Position numbers and translations under genes: made by a program
From: an uncultured Lysobacterales bacterium
Lineage (GTDB): Bacteria > Pseudomonadota > Gammaproteobacteria > Xanthomonadales > Xanthomonadaceae
Length of the DNA stretch: 64,000 nucleotides
Direction of reading: 5' to 3'
Assembly (NCBI GenBank): GCA_946886865.1
Contig: CAMPJI010000003.1
Coordinates: 1-64,000 of the forward strand
Notes under the pieces: generated by a model
Database searches by the model: none
Seen by the model: only the letters and a program-made list of their open reading frames with translations
Told to the model about the DNA's origin: nothing
Part shown: one piece after another, positions 43,918 to 57,908 of the stretch
Layout of the letters: every line of letters begins with the position of its first letter
Numbering within the stretch: the first letter of the stretch is position 1

Positions 43918-46305
43918 TTGAACGAGAACATCCTCTGGCTGCACGCGCTGCGCCTCAACGACCTGGCCCGCGTGGGCGGCAAGAACTCTTCGCTCGGCGA
44001 GATGATCGGCCATCTGGCCGGGCTCGGCGTTTCAGTACCGGGCGGCTTCGCCACGACCGCCGAGGCGTTCAAGGACTTCATCGCCCACAACGACCTGCAC
44101 CAGCGCATCTTCGACCGCCTGGCCACGCTGGACGTCGAGGACGTGCCGGCGCTGACCGCGGCCGGCAGGGAGATCCGCGGCTGGGTGATCGATGCCCCGC
44201 TGCAGCCGCCACTGGACTCGGATATCCGCGCTGCCTACCGCCAGTTGTGCGGCGAGAACGGCGGCGGTGACGTCGCCGTGGCCGTGCGTTCCTCGGCGAC
44301 CGCCGAGGACCTGCCGGACGCCTCCTTCGCCGGCCAACAGGAAACGTTCCTCAACGTCACCGGCGAGGACGACGTCGTCCACAAGGTGAAGGAAGTTTTT
44401 GCCAGCCTCTACAACGACCGCGCGATCGCCTACCGCGTGCACCACGGCTTCAAGCACGAGGACGTGTTCCTGTCGGCGGGCGTGCAGCTGATGGTGCGTT
44501 CCGACGTCGGCGCCTCGGGCGTGCTGTTCACGCTCGACACCGAGTCCGGCTTCCGCGATGTGGTCTTCATCACCGGCAGCTATGGCCTGGGCGAGATGGT
44601 CGTGCAGGGTGCGGTGAATCCCGACGAGTTCTACGTCTACAAGCCGACGCTCGCGCAAGGCAAGCCGGCGATCCTTCGTCGCTCGATCGGCGCCAAGCAG
44701 CTGCGCATGGTCTATTCGGACGTGCCGGGCGAGCGCGTGCGCACCGAGGACACCCCTGCCGAGCTGCGCAATGCGTTCTCGATCAGCGACGAGGACGTGC
44801 ACGAGCTGGCACGCCAGGCCATCACCATCGAGAAGCACTACGGCCGCCCGATGGACGTGGAGTGGGCGAAGGACGGCGTCAGCGGCAAGCTCTTCATCGT
44901 CCAGGCGCGCCCGGAGACCGTGAAGTCGCGCGGCAAGGCCACCCAGATGGAGCGCTTCCAGCTGGGCGAGCGGGGCCCGGTGGTCTGCGAGGGGCGCGCC
45001 ATCGGCCAGCGCATCGGCACCGGCGTGGCGCGCGTGGTACGCAGCCTTGAAGACATGAGCCGGGTGCAGCCCGGCGACGTGCTGGTCGCCGACATGACCG
45101 ACCCGGACTGGGAGCCGGTGATGAAGCGGTCGGCCGCGATCGTCACCAACCGCGGCGGTCGCACCTGCCACGCGGCCATCATCGCGCGTGAGCTGGGCGT
45201 TCCGGCCGTGGTCGGCACCGGCAACGCGCTGGACACCATCCAGGACGGCCAGACGGTGACCGTGAGCTGCGCCGAGGGCGACACCGGCTTCATCTATGAC
45301 GGCGCCCTGCCCTTCGAACGCCACGTGGCCGACTTGGAGCAGATGCCCGAAGCGCCGCTCAAGGTGATGATGAACGTCGCCAACCCCGAGCGCGCGTTCG
45401 ACTTCGCGATGCTGCCCAACGCTGGAGTGGGCCTGGCGCGGCTGGAGATGATCATCGCCAGCCACATCGGCATCCACCCGAAGGCGCTGCTGGAGTACGC
45501 CAGCCAGGACGCGGCGACCAAGCAGAAGATCGACGCGCGCATCACCGGCTATGGCGACCCGGTCGACTTCTACGTCGATCGCCTGGCCGAGGGCATTGCG
45601 ACGATCACTGCATCGTTCGCGCCGCACCCGGTGATCGTGCGCCTGTCGGATTTCAAGTCCAACGAGTACGCCAACCTGATCGGCGGCGCCCGCTACGAGC
45701 CGCACGAAGAGAACCCGATGATCGGCTTCCGCGGCGCCAGCCGCTATGTCGATCCGAGCTTCACCGAAGCGTTCGCGCTGGAGTGCCGTGCGGTGCTCAA
45801 GGTCCGCCAGGAGATGGGGCTCACCAACTGCTGGGTGATGATCCCGTTCGTCCGCACGCTGGACGAGGGCCGCAAGGTGGTCGAGGTGCTGCGCGCCAAC
45901 GGCCTGGAGCAGGGCAAGGACGGCCTGAAGATCATCATGATGTGCGAGCTGCCGTCCAACGCGCTGCTCGCCGAGGAGTTCCTTGAGATCTTCGACGGCT
46001 TCTCGATCGGTTCCAACGACCTGACACAGCTGACGTTGGGCCTGGACCGCGATTCGGCACTCGTCGCGCACCTGTTCGATGAGCGCGATGCGGCCGTCAA
46101 GAAGCTGCTGTCGATGGCAATCCAGACCGCACGCGCGAAGGGCAAGTACGTCGGCATCTGCGGACAGGGCCCCAGCGACCATCCGGACCTGGCGGAGTGG
46201 CTGATGGAGCAGGGGATCGAATCGGTGTCGCTCAACCCCGACACCGTGGTCGACACCTGGCTGCGCCTGGCCAAGGCCAAGGGCAGCAAGGGCAAGTCCG
46301 CCTGA
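43918..46305 (+). CDS. ppsA: Phosphoenolpyruvate synthase
   Basis: A 795-residue enzyme that makes PEP from pyruvate and ATP for gluconeogenesis. The N-terminal ATP-grasp part shows [36 protein letters not shown] and [13 protein letters not shown]. The swivelling domain has the phosphohistidine motif [13 protein letters not shown]. The C-terminal TIM barrel has the catalytic Cys in [11 protein letters not shown]. The start is TTG at 43918, with GGGAG about 12 bp upstream; the longer open frame lacks conserved sequence. A terminator follows at 46357-46383. Confidence 0.97.
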   Translation: MNENILWLHALRLNDLARVGGKNSSLGEMIGHLAGLGVSVPGGFATTAEAFKDFIAHNDLHQRIFDRLATLDVEDVPALTAAGREIRGWVIDAPLQPPLDSDIRAAYRQLCGENGGGDVAVAVRSSATAEDLPDASFAGQQETFLNVTGEDDVVHKVKEVFASLYNDRAIAYRVHHGFKHEDVFLSAGVQLMVRSDVGASGVLFTLDTESGFRDVVFITGSYGLGEMVVQGAVNPDEFYVYKPTLAQGKPAILRRSIGAKQLRMVYSDVPGERVRTEDTPAELRNAFSISDEDVHELARQAITIEKHYGRPMDVEWAKDGVSGKLFIVQARPETVKSRGKATQMERFQLGERGPVVCEGRAIGQRIGTGVARVVRSLEDMSRVQPGDVLVADMTDPDWEPVMKRSAAIVTNRGGRTCHAAIIARELGVPAVVGTGNALDTIQDGQTVTVSCAEGDTGFIYDGALPFERHVADLEQMPEAPLKVMMNVANPERAFDFAMLPNAGVGLARLEMIIASHIGIHPKALLEYASQDAATKQKIDARITGYGDPVDFYVDRLAEGIATITASFAPHPVIVRLSDFKSNEYANLIGGARYEPHEENPMIGFRGASRYVDPSFTEAFALECRAVLKVRQEMGLTNCWVMIPFVRTLDEGRKVVEVLRANGLEQGKDGLKIIMMCELPSNALLAEEFLEIFDGFSIGSNDLTQLTLGLDRDSALVAHLFDERDAAVKKLLSMAIQTARAKGKYVGICGQGPSDHPDLAEWLMEQGIESVSLNPDTVVDTWLRLAKAKGSKGKSA

Positions 46306-46356
46306 CCGCCGGATGACACCGCGCTAACGCGTGCGGCGCTACGCTGCGCGCACAAC

Positions 46357-46388
46357 CGACGCCCCGCTCTTCGCGGGGCGTCGCGTTT
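46357..46388 (+). terminator. Terminator downstream of ppsA
   Basis: An 11-bp stem CGACGCCCCGC / GCGGGGCGTCG (46357-46367 and 46373-46383) with loop TCTTC is followed by CGTTTGG. It lies between ppsA and the mechanosensitive channel gene. Confidence 0.75.
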
Positions 46389-46443
46389 GGAGCCCCGACT
46401 CGATGGGTTCTCCGCATCTATCGACTTGAACAGGAGGTGGTAC

Positions 46444-47391
<948 letters not shown>

Positions 47392-47400
47392 CGCCGCGCG

Positions 47401-47973
47401 CTACTCCTGGGGCAGTCCGCTCAGCCGCCCCATGAAGTACCGGTAGTGGCGCAGTTCGGCGATGGAGTCGTGCACGTCGCTGAGTGCGGTGTGCTTGGCC
47501 TCCTTGCCGACACCGGCCATGACGTCCGGTGCCCATCGGCGCGCCAGCTCCTTGATCGTGCTGACGTCGAGGTTGCGGTAGTGGAAGTGCCGCTCCAGCT
47601 CCGGCATTTCGCGGTGCAGGAAGCGCCGGTCCTGGCAGATCGAGTTGCCGCACATCGGCGACGCGCCGGCCGGGACCCAGTCGTTGAGAAAAGCGAGCGT
47701 GCGGGTTTCGGCCTCCTCCATCGCCACGCCGTCCTCCAGCACGCGATTCCACAAGCCCGACTTGCGGTGCTGGTTGCGGTTCCACTCGTCCATCGCCTCG
47801 AGCCGCTGCAGCGAATGGCGGATCGCCAGCTCGGGCCCTTCGGCCAGGACGTTGAGGTCGGCGTCGGTGACCACCGTGGCGATCTCGAGGATCGAATCGT
47901 TGACCGTATCCAGCCCGGTCATCTCCAGGTCGATCCAGATCAACCTGTGGTCGTTTCCATTCTTCGCCGCCAT
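47401..47973 (-). CDS. orn: Oligoribonuclease
   Basis: A 190-residue DEDDh 3'-5' exonuclease that degrades short RNA oligomers such as pGpG. The acidic motifs are visible: [12 protein letters not shown] with the first Asp and Glu, the Asp of [15 protein letters not shown], and [11 protein letters not shown] with the last His and Asp. Length fits the family (E. coli 181). The ATG at 47973 is used; an upstream ATG would add about 10 residues with no conserved sequence. It converges tail to tail with the MscS gene, with 9 bp between. Confidence 0.96.
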   Translation of the reverse strand: MAAKNGNDHRLIWIDLEMTGLDTVNDSILEIATVVTDADLNVLAEGPELAIRHSLQRLEAMDEWNRNQHRKSGLWNRVLEDGVAMEEAETRTLAFLNDWVPAGASPMCGNSICQDRRFLHREMPELERHFHYRNLDVSTIKELARRWAPDVMAGVGKEAKHTALSDVHDSIAELRHYRYFMGRLSGLPQE

Positions 47974-48040
47974 GGGCTCCCCGTCGTGTCCGTGTCGCGG
48001 CATGATAGCCGAGCCCCCGCAGCAAGAGAGCAGCCAACGG

Positions 48041-48520
48041 ATGTTCCAGAACACCCATTACGCGATCCTGACGGCCATGTTGGCGCCCGCGTTCTTCCTG
48101 ACGGCCACTGCCTCATTGCTGATGTCGGCCAACAACCGCCTTGCGCGCGTCGTGGACCGGTTGCGGGGCCTCTTGCGCGAACTGGACGAGGGCGACCTCG
48201 ATGCGGCACAGATCGAGCGAATGGATCGGCTGGTCGACGTGCAGCGCCGACGCTCCAATCTCGTGCTGCGTGGAAGCCAGCTGCTGTACGCGGCGATCAG
48301 TTTTTTCGTCGGCACCAGCCTGTCGGTGGCCATCGACGCCTTCCTCAACTACCGGCTGGGCAGCCTGCCCACGATCCTGGCGGTGCTGGGCGTGCTGGCG
48401 ATGTTCGCCGCCAGCATCAACCTGTCGCGTGAGTCGGCCATGGCGGTGTCAGCGCTCAACGAGGAAATGGACCATGCCCACGGCCGGGCCCGGGCGAAGC
48501 GCCGGGGCACAGGGGAGTAA
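48041..48520 (+). CDS. DUF2721 family membrane protein
   Basis: A 159-residue inner-membrane protein of the DUF2721 family. Three hydrophobic segments are visible: [41 protein letters not shown] and [18 protein letters not shown] charged linker with [18 protein letters not shown] sits between the first two. Function is unknown. I start at [10 protein letters not shown] (ATG 48041), which has AAGAGAG upstream; an ATG at 48002 would add 13 residues. It is divergent from orn. Confidence 0.82.
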   Translation: MFQNTHYAILTAMLAPAFFLTATASLLMSANNRLARVVDRLRGLLRELDEGDLDAAQIERMDRLVDVQRRRSNLVLRGSQLLYAAISFFVGTSLSVAIDAFLNYRLGSLPTILAVLGVLAMFAASINLSRESAMAVSALNEEMDHAHGRARAKRRGTGE

Positions 48521-48524
48521 GCGT

Positions 48525-48601
48525 TGCAGGAGCGGCTTCAGCCGCGATCATGGGGCGGCGTACGAACATACGCCACGTTCACGGCTGAAGCCGCTCCTGC
48601 A
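48525..48601. repeat. REP-like inverted repeat
   Basis: TGCAGGAGCGGCTTCAGCCG (48525-48544) is mirrored by its exact complement at 48582-48601 around a 37-bp loop. This GCAGGAGCGGCTTCAGCCG-type unit is the common extragenic palindrome of xanthomonads. It lies between two convergent genes and may also work as a bidirectional terminator. Confidence 0.9.
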
Positions 48602-48621
48602 GCTCGACTTGCCCGCTCAGG

Positions 48622-50704
<2,083 letters not shown>

Positions 50705-50819
50705 GGGGCCGGAGCGGGAATGGGGAACAGGGAATAGGAGGCCGAGGGGAATCTGCCGCGTCGCATCAGTGGGCGGCACCCGGTTCCTGCCTGTGCCCGC
50801 CCCCCGTCCCGCGCGTGCT

Positions 50820-52277
50820 TTATCCCGCCCGGTAGTTCGGCGGTTCCTTGGTGATCTGCACGTCGTGCACGTGGCTCTCGCGCGAGCCTGCGCCGGTGAT
50901 GCGCACGAAGCTGGGCTTCTTACGCATGTCCTCGATCGACGCGCAGCCCACGTAGCCCATGGTGGCGCGCAGGCCGCCGGCGAGCTGGTGGACGACGTTG
51001 CGCAGCGGGCCGCGGTAGGGCACGCGGCCTTCGATGCCCTCCGGCACCAGCTTGTCGGCGTCGGACGCATCCTGGAAGTAGCGGTCCTTGGAGCCCTGCT
51101 CCATCGCGCCCAGGCTGCCCATGCCGCGGTAGCTCTTGTAGCTGCGGCCCTGGAACAGCTCGACCTCGCCCGGCGCCTCCTCGGTGCCGGCGAACAGGCC
51201 GCCGACCATGACCGTCGACGCGCCGGCGACCAGCGCCTTGCCGATGTCGCCGGAATAGCGGATGCCGCCGTCGGCGATCAGCGGGATGCGGTCCTGCAGC
51301 GCTTCCGCGACCATCGCCACCGCGGTCACCTGCGGCACGCCGACGCCCGCGACGACGCGCGTGGTGCAGATCGAACCCGGGCCTACGCCCACCTTCACGG
51401 CATCTGCGCCGTGGTCCATCAGCGCCAGCGCGGCATCGCCGGTGACGATATTGCCGCCGATCACCTGCAGCTGCGGGAAGCGCGTCTTGACCCATTTCAC
51501 CCGGTCCAGCACGCCTTGCGAGTGGCCGTGTGCGGTATCGACCACCACCACGTCAACGCCGGCGGCGGCCAGCGCCTCGATGCGGGCCTCGGTGTCGCCG
51601 CCCACGCCCACGGCCGCGCCGACCAGCAGGCGTTCGCTGCTGTCGTAGGCGGCGTTGGGGTTATCGGACTTCTTCTGGATGTCCTTGACGGTGATCAGGC
51701 CGCGCAGCTCGAAGCCGTCGTTGACCACCAGCACCTTCTCGATGCGGTGCTTGTGCAGCAGCTGCACCACTTCCTCGTCGCTGGCGCCCTCGCGCACCGT
51801 CACCAGGCGGTCACGCTTGGTCATGATGTGGCGGACCGGGTCGTCGAGCTTCTTCTCGAAGCGCATGTCACGGCTGGTGACGATGCCGACCAGCTGGCCG
51901 CCGTCCACCACCGGCACGCCGGAAATGTTGCGCGCACGGGTGAGCTTGAGCACCTCGGCGATGGTGGTCTCGGGGCCGACGGTAAACGGCTCCTTGATCA
52001 CGCCGGCCTCGAACTTCTTGACCTGCGCGACGTGCGCGGCCTGCTGCTCCAGGCTCATGTTCTTGTGGATGATGCTCAGGCCGCCGAGCTGGGCCAGTGC
52101 GATGGCCAGGCGTGCTTCGCTGACGGTGTCCATCGCGGCCGACAGGATCGGCAGGCGGATGGTGAGGTCGCGGGTGACGCGGGTTTCGAGCGATACGTCC
52201 TTGGGCAGGACGGTGGAATGCGCGGGAACGAGCGATACGTCGTCGTAGGTCAGCGCTTCAGCCTGGATGCGCAGCAT
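50820..52277 (-). CDS. guaB: IMP dehydrogenase
   Basis: A 485-residue enzyme that oxidises IMP to XMP, the committed step to guanine nucleotides. The TIM-barrel active loop [11 protein letters not shown] carries the catalytic Cys. Two CBS domains are inserted at about 95-205 ([13 protein letters not shown]..., [15 protein letters not shown]). The flap shows [10 protein letters not shown]. The ATG at 52277 ([14 protein letters not shown]) is the family start; ten more residues upstream are open but not conserved. Confidence 0.98.
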   Translation of the reverse strand: MLRIQAEALTYDDVSLVPAHSTVLPKDVSLETRVTRDLTIRLPILSAAMDTVSEARLAIALAQLGGLSIIHKNMSLEQQAAHVAQVKKFEAGVIKEPFTVGPETTIAEVLKLTRARNISGVPVVDGGQLVGIVTSRDMRFEKKLDDPVRHIMTKRDRLVTVREGASDEEVVQLLHKHRIEKVLVVNDGFELRGLITVKDIQKKSDNPNAAYDSSERLLVGAAVGVGGDTEARIEALAAAGVDVVVVDTAHGHSQGVLDRVKWVKTRFPQLQVIGGNIVTGDAALALMDHGADAVKVGVGPGSICTTRVVAGVGVPQVTAVAMVAEALQDRIPLIADGGIRYSGDIGKALVAGASTVMVGGLFAGTEEAPGEVELFQGRSYKSYRGMGSLGAMEQGSKDRYFQDASDADKLVPEGIEGRVPYRGPLRNVVHQLAGGLRATMGYVGCASIEDMRKKPSFVRITGAGSRESHVHDVQITKEPPNYRAG

Positions 52278-52373
52278 GGGGCGGCCCGGGTGGATGAAGC
52301 GCGCCATTGTACCGCGCGCGGGCGGCCTGCGCTTGCCTCGTGGCCCGCGGAAACGCCGTCCCGCTGCCCCGGC

Positions 52374-53273
52374 TCAGGGGGCGGCCGGGTCCGCGGCTTC
52401 GGCCGCCTCCAGGGTGTTCTGCATCAGCGTAGCAACCGTCATCGGCCCCACCCCGCCCGGGACCGGCGTGATCCAGCTGGCCCGCTCCGCTGCGGCCGCG
52501 TAGCCCACGTCGCCCACCAGACGGCCGTCGTCCAGGCGGTTGATGCCCACGTCGATGACCACGGCGCCCGGCTTCACCCATTCGCCCGGGATGAGCTGCG
52601 GCCGGCCGACCGCCACCACCAGGATGTCGGCGCCGCGCACGGCCGCCTCCAGCACATCCGGCGGCGTGAACTTGTGGCAGCACGTGGTGGTGCAACCGGC
52701 GATCAGCAGCTCGAGCGCCATGGGCCGCCCGACGTGGTTGGAGACGCCGACGATGGTGGCACTCTGCCCGCGCACCGGCCGGTCGGTGTAGCCCAGCAGC
52801 GTAGTGATGCCGCGCGGCGTGCACGGGCGCAGGCCGAACTGGCGCAGCGCGAGGTGGCCGACGTTCTCCGGGTGGAAGCCGTCCACGTCCTTGCGCGGGT
52901 CGATGCGGTGGATCAGCGCGGTGGCGTCGCGGCGGTCAGGCAGCGGCAACTGCACCAGGATGCCGTGGACATCGGGGTCGGCATTCAGTCGGTCGATCAG
53001 GGCCAGCAACTCGTCATCGCCGGTGTCGGCCGGCAGGTCGTGGTCGATCGCGCGGATGCCGACCTTCTCGGCGGCCCGGCGCTTGTTGCGCACGTACACG
53101 GCCGACGCCGGGTCATTGCCCACCAGCACCACCGCCAGGCCCGGCGCCGACTTGCCGGCCGCCAGGCGCGCATCGACCTGGGCCTTGAGGTTGTCGAGCA
53201 GGTCCTCGGCGATGCGTTTGCCGTCGAGGATTCGGGCGGTGCTGGACGTGTGGGACTTGCTGGTTCGGGTCAT
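52374..53273 (-). CDS. folD: Bifunctional methylenetetrahydrofolate dehydrogenase/cyclohydrolase
   Basis: A 299-residue FolD that interconverts 5,10-methylene- and 10-formyl-THF. Seen are the Tyr and Lys of the catalytic [35 protein letters not shown] and the NADP site [16 protein letters not shown], ending with [16 protein letters not shown]. The ATG at 53273 leaves a 10-residue Ser/Thr-rich lead before [13 protein letters not shown]. It lies upstream of guaB on the same strand with a 96-bp gap. Confidence 0.97.
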   Translation of the reverse strand: MTRTSKSHTSSTARILDGKRIAEDLLDNLKAQVDARLAAGKSAPGLAVVLVGNDPASAVYVRNKRRAAEKVGIRAIDHDLPADTGDDELLALIDRLNADPDVHGILVQLPLPDRRDATALIHRIDPRKDVDGFHPENVGHLALRQFGLRPCTPRGITTLLGYTDRPVRGQSATIVGVSNHVGRPMALELLIAGCTTTCCHKFTPPDVLEAAVRGADILVVAVGRPQLIPGEWVKPGAVVIDVGINRLDDGRLVGDVGYAAAAERASWITPVPGGVGPMTVATLMQNTLEAAEAADPAAP

Positions 53274-53346
53274 GCTGGGGAGAGTGCGCGCTGGAACGTA
53301 GCCGCGCATTATCGCTGATCGACAGCGCCCTTTCCGGAGACCGGCC

Positions 53347-53658
53347 ATGACCGAGCACGACCACGAAACCACCGCGATCGAAGCCGCCGTGTTCAGGCGC
53401 CTCCGGCAGCACCTGCTGGAGGCACGCCCCGACGTGCAGAACATCGACCTGATGATCCTGGCCGGCTTCTGCCGCAACTGCCTGGCCGACTGGTACCGCG
53501 AGGCCGCCGAGACCCGCGGCATCACCATGACCCGGGACGAGGCGCGGGAGGCGGTGTATGGCGAGCCCTTCCCGCAGTGGAAGTCCAAGCACCAGCGTGA
53601 TGCGACGCCGGAGCAACTGGCCGCCTTTGATGCGGCGAAGCGCTCGCACGCCGTCTGA
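53347..53658 (+). CDS. DUF1244 family protein
   Basis: A 103-residue protein of the DUF1244 family. The signature [19 protein letters not shown] has a CxxC pair, followed by [27 protein letters not shown]. Members are small cytoplasmic proteins of unknown function. It is divergent from folD and 11 bp upstream of the hydrolase gene, so the latter is probably in the same transcript. Confidence 0.88.
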   Translation: MTEHDHETTAIEAAVFRRLRQHLLEARPDVQNIDLMILAGFCRNCLADWYREAAETRGITMTRDEAREAVYGEPFPQWKSKHQRDATPEQLAAFDAAKRSHAV

Positions 53659-53669
53659 ATCGACCCTCG

Positions 53670-54470
53670 ATGGCACGCCGGGCGTGGCGACGCACCCTGC
53701 TGCGGGCCCTGGTGCTGCTTGCCATGGGCTACCTCGCCGTCTGCGTGCTGGTCGCGGCACGGCAGCGCGACCTGATGTACTTCCCGGCATTCACCCGCAC
53801 CTCGGCCGCGGGCGCCGACCTGACGCTGGTCGTGGACGATGTCCGACTGCGGGCCTGGGTGGTCAACCCCGGGCGTGCGCATGCGCTGGTGTATTTCGGC
53901 GGCAATGCGGAGGCCGTCGAGGTGCACCGGGATGCGTTCGCGCACTGGTTCCCCGGCCACACCGTGTACCTGCCGGCCTACCGCGGCTACGGCGCCAGCG
54001 AGGGTTCGCCCTCGGAAGGCGCGCTCAAGCAGGACGCGCTGGCGTTCTTCGACCACGCCGCGGCCCGCCACGCATCGGTCGATGTCATCGGACGCAGCCT
54101 GGGCAGCGGAGTCGCGGCCCATGTCGCCTCGCGGCGGCCGGTACAGCGGCTGTCCCTGGTCACGCCGTTCGACAGCATGGTCACGGTGGCCCGCCACCAT
54201 TACCCGTGGCTGCCGGTGGACTGGCTCATCCGGGACCGGTTCGATTCCTCTCTCGCGCTGGCGGGGTTCGAGGACGAGGTTCAGGTCGTGCGCGCGGGTG
54301 ACGATGAGGTCGTGCCAGCGCACAGCACCCGGCGACTGATCGATGCCCTGCCCCGCGCGTCCACCACAGAGGTGACGCTTACCGGCGCCGGCCATAACAC
54401 CGTAGACGCCGATCCTGCCTACGGCGCGGCGCTGCAGGCCTTCATGCGGCGGGACACGACGCGGCGCTAG
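53670..54470 (+). CDS. Alpha/beta hydrolase with N-terminal membrane anchor
   Basis: A 266-residue alpha/beta-hydrolase. An uncleaved N-terminal hydrophobic helix ([21 protein letters not shown]) anchors it in the inner membrane. The nucleophile elbow is GRSLGSG, the acid is probably the Asp of [10 protein letters not shown] and the base the His of GAGHNTVDA. The fold resembles the YfhR/BEM46-like (ABHD13-type) group. The substrate is unknown. Its stop overlaps the stop of the convergent DUF2272 gene by 4 bp. Confidence 0.85.
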   Translation: MARRAWRRTLLRALVLLAMGYLAVCVLVAARQRDLMYFPAFTRTSAAGADLTLVVDDVRLRAWVVNPGRAHALVYFGGNAEAVEVHRDAFAHWFPGHTVYLPAYRGYGASEGSPSEGALKQDALAFFDHAAARHASVDVIGRSLGSGVAAHVASRRPVQRLSLVTPFDSMVTVARHHYPWLPVDWLIRDRFDSSLALAGFEDEVQVVRAGDDEVVPAHSTRRLIDALPRASTTEVTLTGAGHNTVDADPAYGAALQAFMRRDTTRR

Positions 54471-55456
54471 TCACCCGTTGCAGGCGTCGCACAGCGCGGC
54501 ACGCCCGAGCCGACCACGCAGTGCACGCAGCAGGCCTGCGACGGTGGTGCCTGCGGTGAGAGCGACGGCATGGCCCGCATCGGCAGCCCCGGTTTCAGTT
54601 TGAGCAGCGTGGTCCACTGCTGCCGGTTGAAACTGCAGGCCTCCCGGTTGAGGGGTGAGCAGTAGGCGCTGTCGCCCTGCGGCAGCCCCCAGAACTGGCC
54701 GCTGCGGTTGAGCGGCAGGATGCGCATGGTCACCGACTGCAGCAGGTTGCCGCCGATGAGATACGCATTGCCGTCGCTGCCCGCGTCGACCACCACATCG
54801 CAATGCATGGCCAGCGAACCACCGGGGTTGCGGGCGAACCAGCTCGACAGCGCGGGGTGGCTGTCAGCCCCGCTGCCACCCCCGCGGGCGTAGCACAGCA
54901 GGTCGCCTACCGCGGGACGGGCGGTGCGTGGATCCTCCGCGAGGTACGGGCTCGATTCGGGGCGCAGATAGGCATCCCGGACATAATCGACGTGGGCGGG
55001 TGACGCGCGGAACCCCGGGACGCCCGACTGCACCATCACGTACGACATGAAGGCCGCCGACCACGGTTTGTCGATCACGAATGTCCGGCAGCCCGGCACC
55101 GGCCCACTGCCGCGACGTGCATAGGCGCAGGTGCTGGCCCCGGGCGCGAACGACATCGCACCCATCAATCCGCTGCCCTGCCAGTAGTCCACCACGCGCA
55201 GCCATGCCGGCGTGGCGCCGTCGTTCAGACGCGTGTCCTCGGCTTCGTACACCGCGGTACTGACCAGCCGCCCGTCGGCATCAATGAAGGGCTGGTACCA
55301 GAGCGCATGTTCGCGGCAGGCCACCGCTGCGATCCGCGATGGCAGGTCACGGGCCTGGGCGGGGTCGGTCGACAGGCAACCCGCCTCGGCCGCGCTCGAC
55401 CATGCACCCGCAAACGCAAGCGCTGCTACCCAACTCCACCACGCGGCCTGCCTCAT
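54467..55456 (-). CDS. Secreted DUF2272 domain protein
   Basis: A 329-residue exported protein. The signal peptide is [21 protein letters not shown]. The central [32 protein letters not shown] and the region [11 protein letters not shown]...HCDVVVDAG resemble the DUF2272 group, which has an NlpC/P60-like cysteine-peptidase look (Cys, His, then a polar residue). The role is unknown, and cell-wall hydrolysis is a guess. It has many cysteines, as expected for a periplasmic protein. The ATG at 55456 begins the signal peptide. Confidence 0.72.
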   Translation of the reverse strand: MRQAAWWSWVAALAFAGAWSSAAEAGCLSTDPAQARDLPSRIAAVACREHALWYQPFIDADGRLVSTAVYEAEDTRLNDGATPAWLRVVDYWQGSGLMGAMSFAPGASTCAYARRGSGPVPGCRTFVIDKPWSAAFMSYVMVQSGVPGFRASPAHVDYVRDAYLRPESSPYLAEDPRTARPAVGDLLCYARGGGSGADSHPALSSWFARNPGGSLAMHCDVVVDAGSDGNAYLIGGNLLQSVTMRILPLNRSGQFWGLPQGDSAYCSPLNREACSFNRQQWTTLLKLKPGLPMRAMPSLSPQAPPSQACCVHCVVGSGVPRCATPATGD

Positions 55457-55512
55457 CGCCTGATCCTCGCATCGCCTAACGGGAATGGCCTGCAGGCCAA
55501 TGGACGCGGGCG

Positions 55513-56661
55513 TCAGGGGCCGGCGCAGAACCGCGCGTAGTCGATATAGCCGGGAAACGGTGTACCCGGTGTGCATACCGCACAGTGCGGATCGGCCCCC
55601 AGCCGGGTTTCACGGAACCGCATGGCCAGCGCATCGAAGTGCAGCAGCCGCCCGCGCAACGGCTCGCCCAGCCCGAGGATGAGCTTGATCGCCTCGGTAG
55701 CCTGCAGCAGGCCGATCACGCCGGGCAGCACACCCAGCACGCCGGCCTCGGCGCAGTTGGGCGCGGCGTCCGCTGGCGGCGGCTCCGGAAATAGACAGCG
55801 GTAGCAGGGCGCCTCGCCCCGGTGGCGGCCGGCATCGAACACGCTGACCTGCCCTTCGAAACGGTGCACCGCCCCGTAGACCAGGGGCTTGCCCAGCTTC
55901 ACGCAGGCGTCGTTGAGCAGGTAACGGGCGGGGAAGTTGTCGGCGCCGTCGATCACGACATCGGCCGAGGCGATCAGGCGCTCCACGTTGCCGGAATCGA
56001 TGCGCTCGCCTAAGGTTTCGATGTCGACGCCCGGGTTCAGCGCCGTCAGGGCGATGCGCGCCGACTCCACCTTCGGCATGCCCACTCGGGCATCGGTATG
56101 CAGCACCTGGCGCTGCAGGTTGCTGCGATCGACCACGTCGTCATCGGCGAGCACGATCGAGCCGACCCCGGCCGCGGCGAGGTAGAACGCCGCCGGCGAC
56201 CCCAGGCCACCGGCTCCGACCATCGCCACGCGTGCGGCCTGCAGGCGTCGCTGACCGGCCTCGCCCACTTCCGGCAGGCGCAGGTGGCGGGAGTAGCGTT
56301 CGAAGAAATCCGCATCGCCTTCGGGCCGCTCGATGGGCAGCCCGTCCGCCATCCAGCGTTCCGTGCCGCCCTCGACAGTAGCCACGCCGGTATAGCCGGC
56401 CGCCACGAGCACTTCGGCGGCCTTGAGCGAGCGGCCGCCCACCTGGCAGATCAGCATGACAGGCGTCGACGGGTGCGGGACTGCCGCCGCCGGATCGCCC
56501 TCGAGATCGCCCCGGGCGACGCCGGTCGCACCCGCGGCGAACCCGAGCATGCGCTCATGGTGCTCGCGCACGTCGATCAGCAGGCCGCCCCGCTGCTGGC
56601 GCCGATAAGCCTCGGCGGGCGGGATGTGTTCGATGTGGCGCTCTCGGGTCGTCGGATCCAT
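55513..56661 (-). CDS. moeB: Rhodanese-MoeB fusion, molybdopterin-synthase adenylyltransferase
   Basis: A 382-residue fusion. Residues 1-108 are a rhodanese domain with active Cys72 in ICQVGGRS. The ThiF/MoeB adenylyltransferase follows, with GAGGLGSP (149-156), DDDVVDRSNLQRQ, and the zinc cysteine pairs CYRC and CAVC. It adenylates the C-terminal Gly of the MoaD sulfur carrier (or ThiS) and may supply the sulfur through its own rhodanese. Eukaryotic MOCS3 has the rhodanese at the C-terminus; here it is first. It follows moeA by 23 bp in a cofactor operon. Confidence 0.93.
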   Translation of the reverse strand: MDPTTRERHIEHIPPAEAYRRQQRGGLLIDVREHHERMLGFAAGATGVARGDLEGDPAAAVPHPSTPVMLICQVGGRSLKAAEVLVAAGYTGVATVEGGTERWMADGLPIERPEGDADFFERYSRHLRLPEVGEAGQRRLQAARVAMVGAGGLGSPAAFYLAAAGVGSIVLADDDVVDRSNLQRQVLHTDARVGMPKVESARIALTALNPGVDIETLGERIDSGNVERLIASADVVIDGADNFPARYLLNDACVKLGKPLVYGAVHRFEGQVSVFDAGRHRGEAPCYRCLFPEPPPADAAPNCAEAGVLGVLPGVIGLLQATEAIKLILGLGEPLRGRLLHFDALAMRFRETRLGADPHCAVCTPGTPFPGYIDYARFCAGP

Positions 56662-56684
56662 GCCCCGATTATCGCGCGCCCGGC

Positions 56685-57908
56685 TCAGCGGTACGGCAGG
56701 ACCTCGACGATGGCGCCCGCGGGGAGCGCTTGCGGGCCTTCGGGTACGACCACCAAGGCGTCCGCATCGGCCGCCGCGCGCAGGCGGTGGGAGCCGGTCG
56801 CCCCGCTGGGCACCACCACCAGGTGGCCCCCGTCATCGCACTGGAGGGATGCCCGGATGAACTCCCGGCGCGGGTGGCGCTTGTCGATCGGCGCTGCCAG
56901 TCGCGCTTTCCAGACGGGGCGCGGCTCGCTGCGGCCCTGCAGCCCGTCCACCAGCGCACGGCCCAGCGTCAGCCAGGTCGCCAACACGGATACCGGGTTG
57001 CCCGGCAGCGCGAGGATGCGGGCCTGGTCGATGCTGCCGAGCAGCGCCGGCATGCCCGGCTTCATCAGCACTTTCCAGAAATGGACGTCACCGAAGCGTT
57101 CGACGACCGCCGGGATATGGTCCTTCTCGCCGGCCGACACCGCGCCGCAGGTCAGGACCACGTCGAAAGCGCATGCAGCGTCGCGCAACGCGATCTCGAC
57201 CTGCCGCGCGTCATCGGGCAGGCGCGGCCAGGCCGTGGGCTCCAGCCCCTCGGCACGCAACAGGCCCATCAGCAATTCGCGGTTGCTGTCGTGGATTTGC
57301 CCCGGTGCGAGTGGCAGGCCGGGCTCGACCAGCTCGTCGCCGCTGGTGAACACGGCGACCGTCGGGCGACGGCTCACGGAGAGTGAGGGCAGGCCCAGCG
57401 AGGCGGCGAGCGAGACCCGCGCCGGCGTCAGCCACTGTCCCGCGCTCAGCACCCGGTCACCCTCGCCGACGTCCTCGCCGGCGCACCTCACGTTGGCGCC
57501 GGCCACCTCGCCGGCCGGTACGAGCACGTGGTCGCCATCGGCGGCCACGCGCTCCTTGATCACCACGCTGTCGGCGCCTGACGGCATCGGCGCACCGGTC
57601 GTGATTCGCCAGCATTCGCCGTCCGAGATCGAGCCGGCCTCGGCGGTACCGGCGAACTGCTCGCCGGCGAGCCGGAGGCGGGTCGGCCCGTCGGCGAGAT
57701 CGGCGTGCCGGTAGGCGAATCCGTCCATGGCGCTGTTGTCGAACGGCGGCAACGGCATGGGCGCGACGACATCCTGTGCCAGCACGCGGCCGTGCGTGCG
57801 CCCGAGCGCCAGCGACTCGCTGTCGAGCCGGTGCCGCGCGGCGACCTCGGCAATGATGTCGAGCGCCTCGGCGAGCACGATCGAGGTCGGGAATACTGCT
57901 GCTGTCAT
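56685..57908 (-). CDS. moeA: Molybdopterin molybdotransferase MoeA
   Basis: A 407-residue enzyme that inserts molybdate into adenylated molybdopterin. N-terminal features are VVAPMPLPPFDNSAMDGFAYR and ITTGAPMPSGADSVV. The MoCF-binding core has VFTSGDELVEPG, YDSN-like IHDSNRELL, TCGAVSAGEKDHIP and ALPGNPVSVL. The C-terminal barrel domain IV is present. The ATG at 57908 overlaps the mobA stop by 4 bp, so translation is coupled. Confidence 0.96.
   Translation of the reverse strand: MTAAVFPTSIVLAEALDIIAEVAARHRLDSESLALGRTHGRVLAQDVVAPMPLPPFDNSAMDGFAYRHADLADGPTRLRLAGEQFAGTAEAGSISDGECWRITTGAPMPSGADSVVIKERVAADGDHVLVPAGEVAGANVRCAGEDVGEGDRVLSAGQWLTPARVSLAASLGLPSLSVSRRPTVAVFTSGDELVEPGLPLAPGQIHDSNRELLMGLLRAEGLEPTAWPRLPDDARQVEIALRDAACAFDVVLTCGAVSAGEKDHIPAVVERFGDVHFWKVLMKPGMPALLGSIDQARILALPGNPVSVLATWLTLGRALVDGLQGRSEPRPVWKARLAAPIDKRHPRREFIRASLQCDDGGHLVVVPSGATGSHRLRAAADADALVVVPEGPQALPAGAIVEVLPYR

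Noticed and set aside
44032..46182. 716-codon minus-strand frame opposite ppsA
   Set aside because: A shadow frame of a very GC-rich gene. ppsA on the plus strand has all catalytic motifs.
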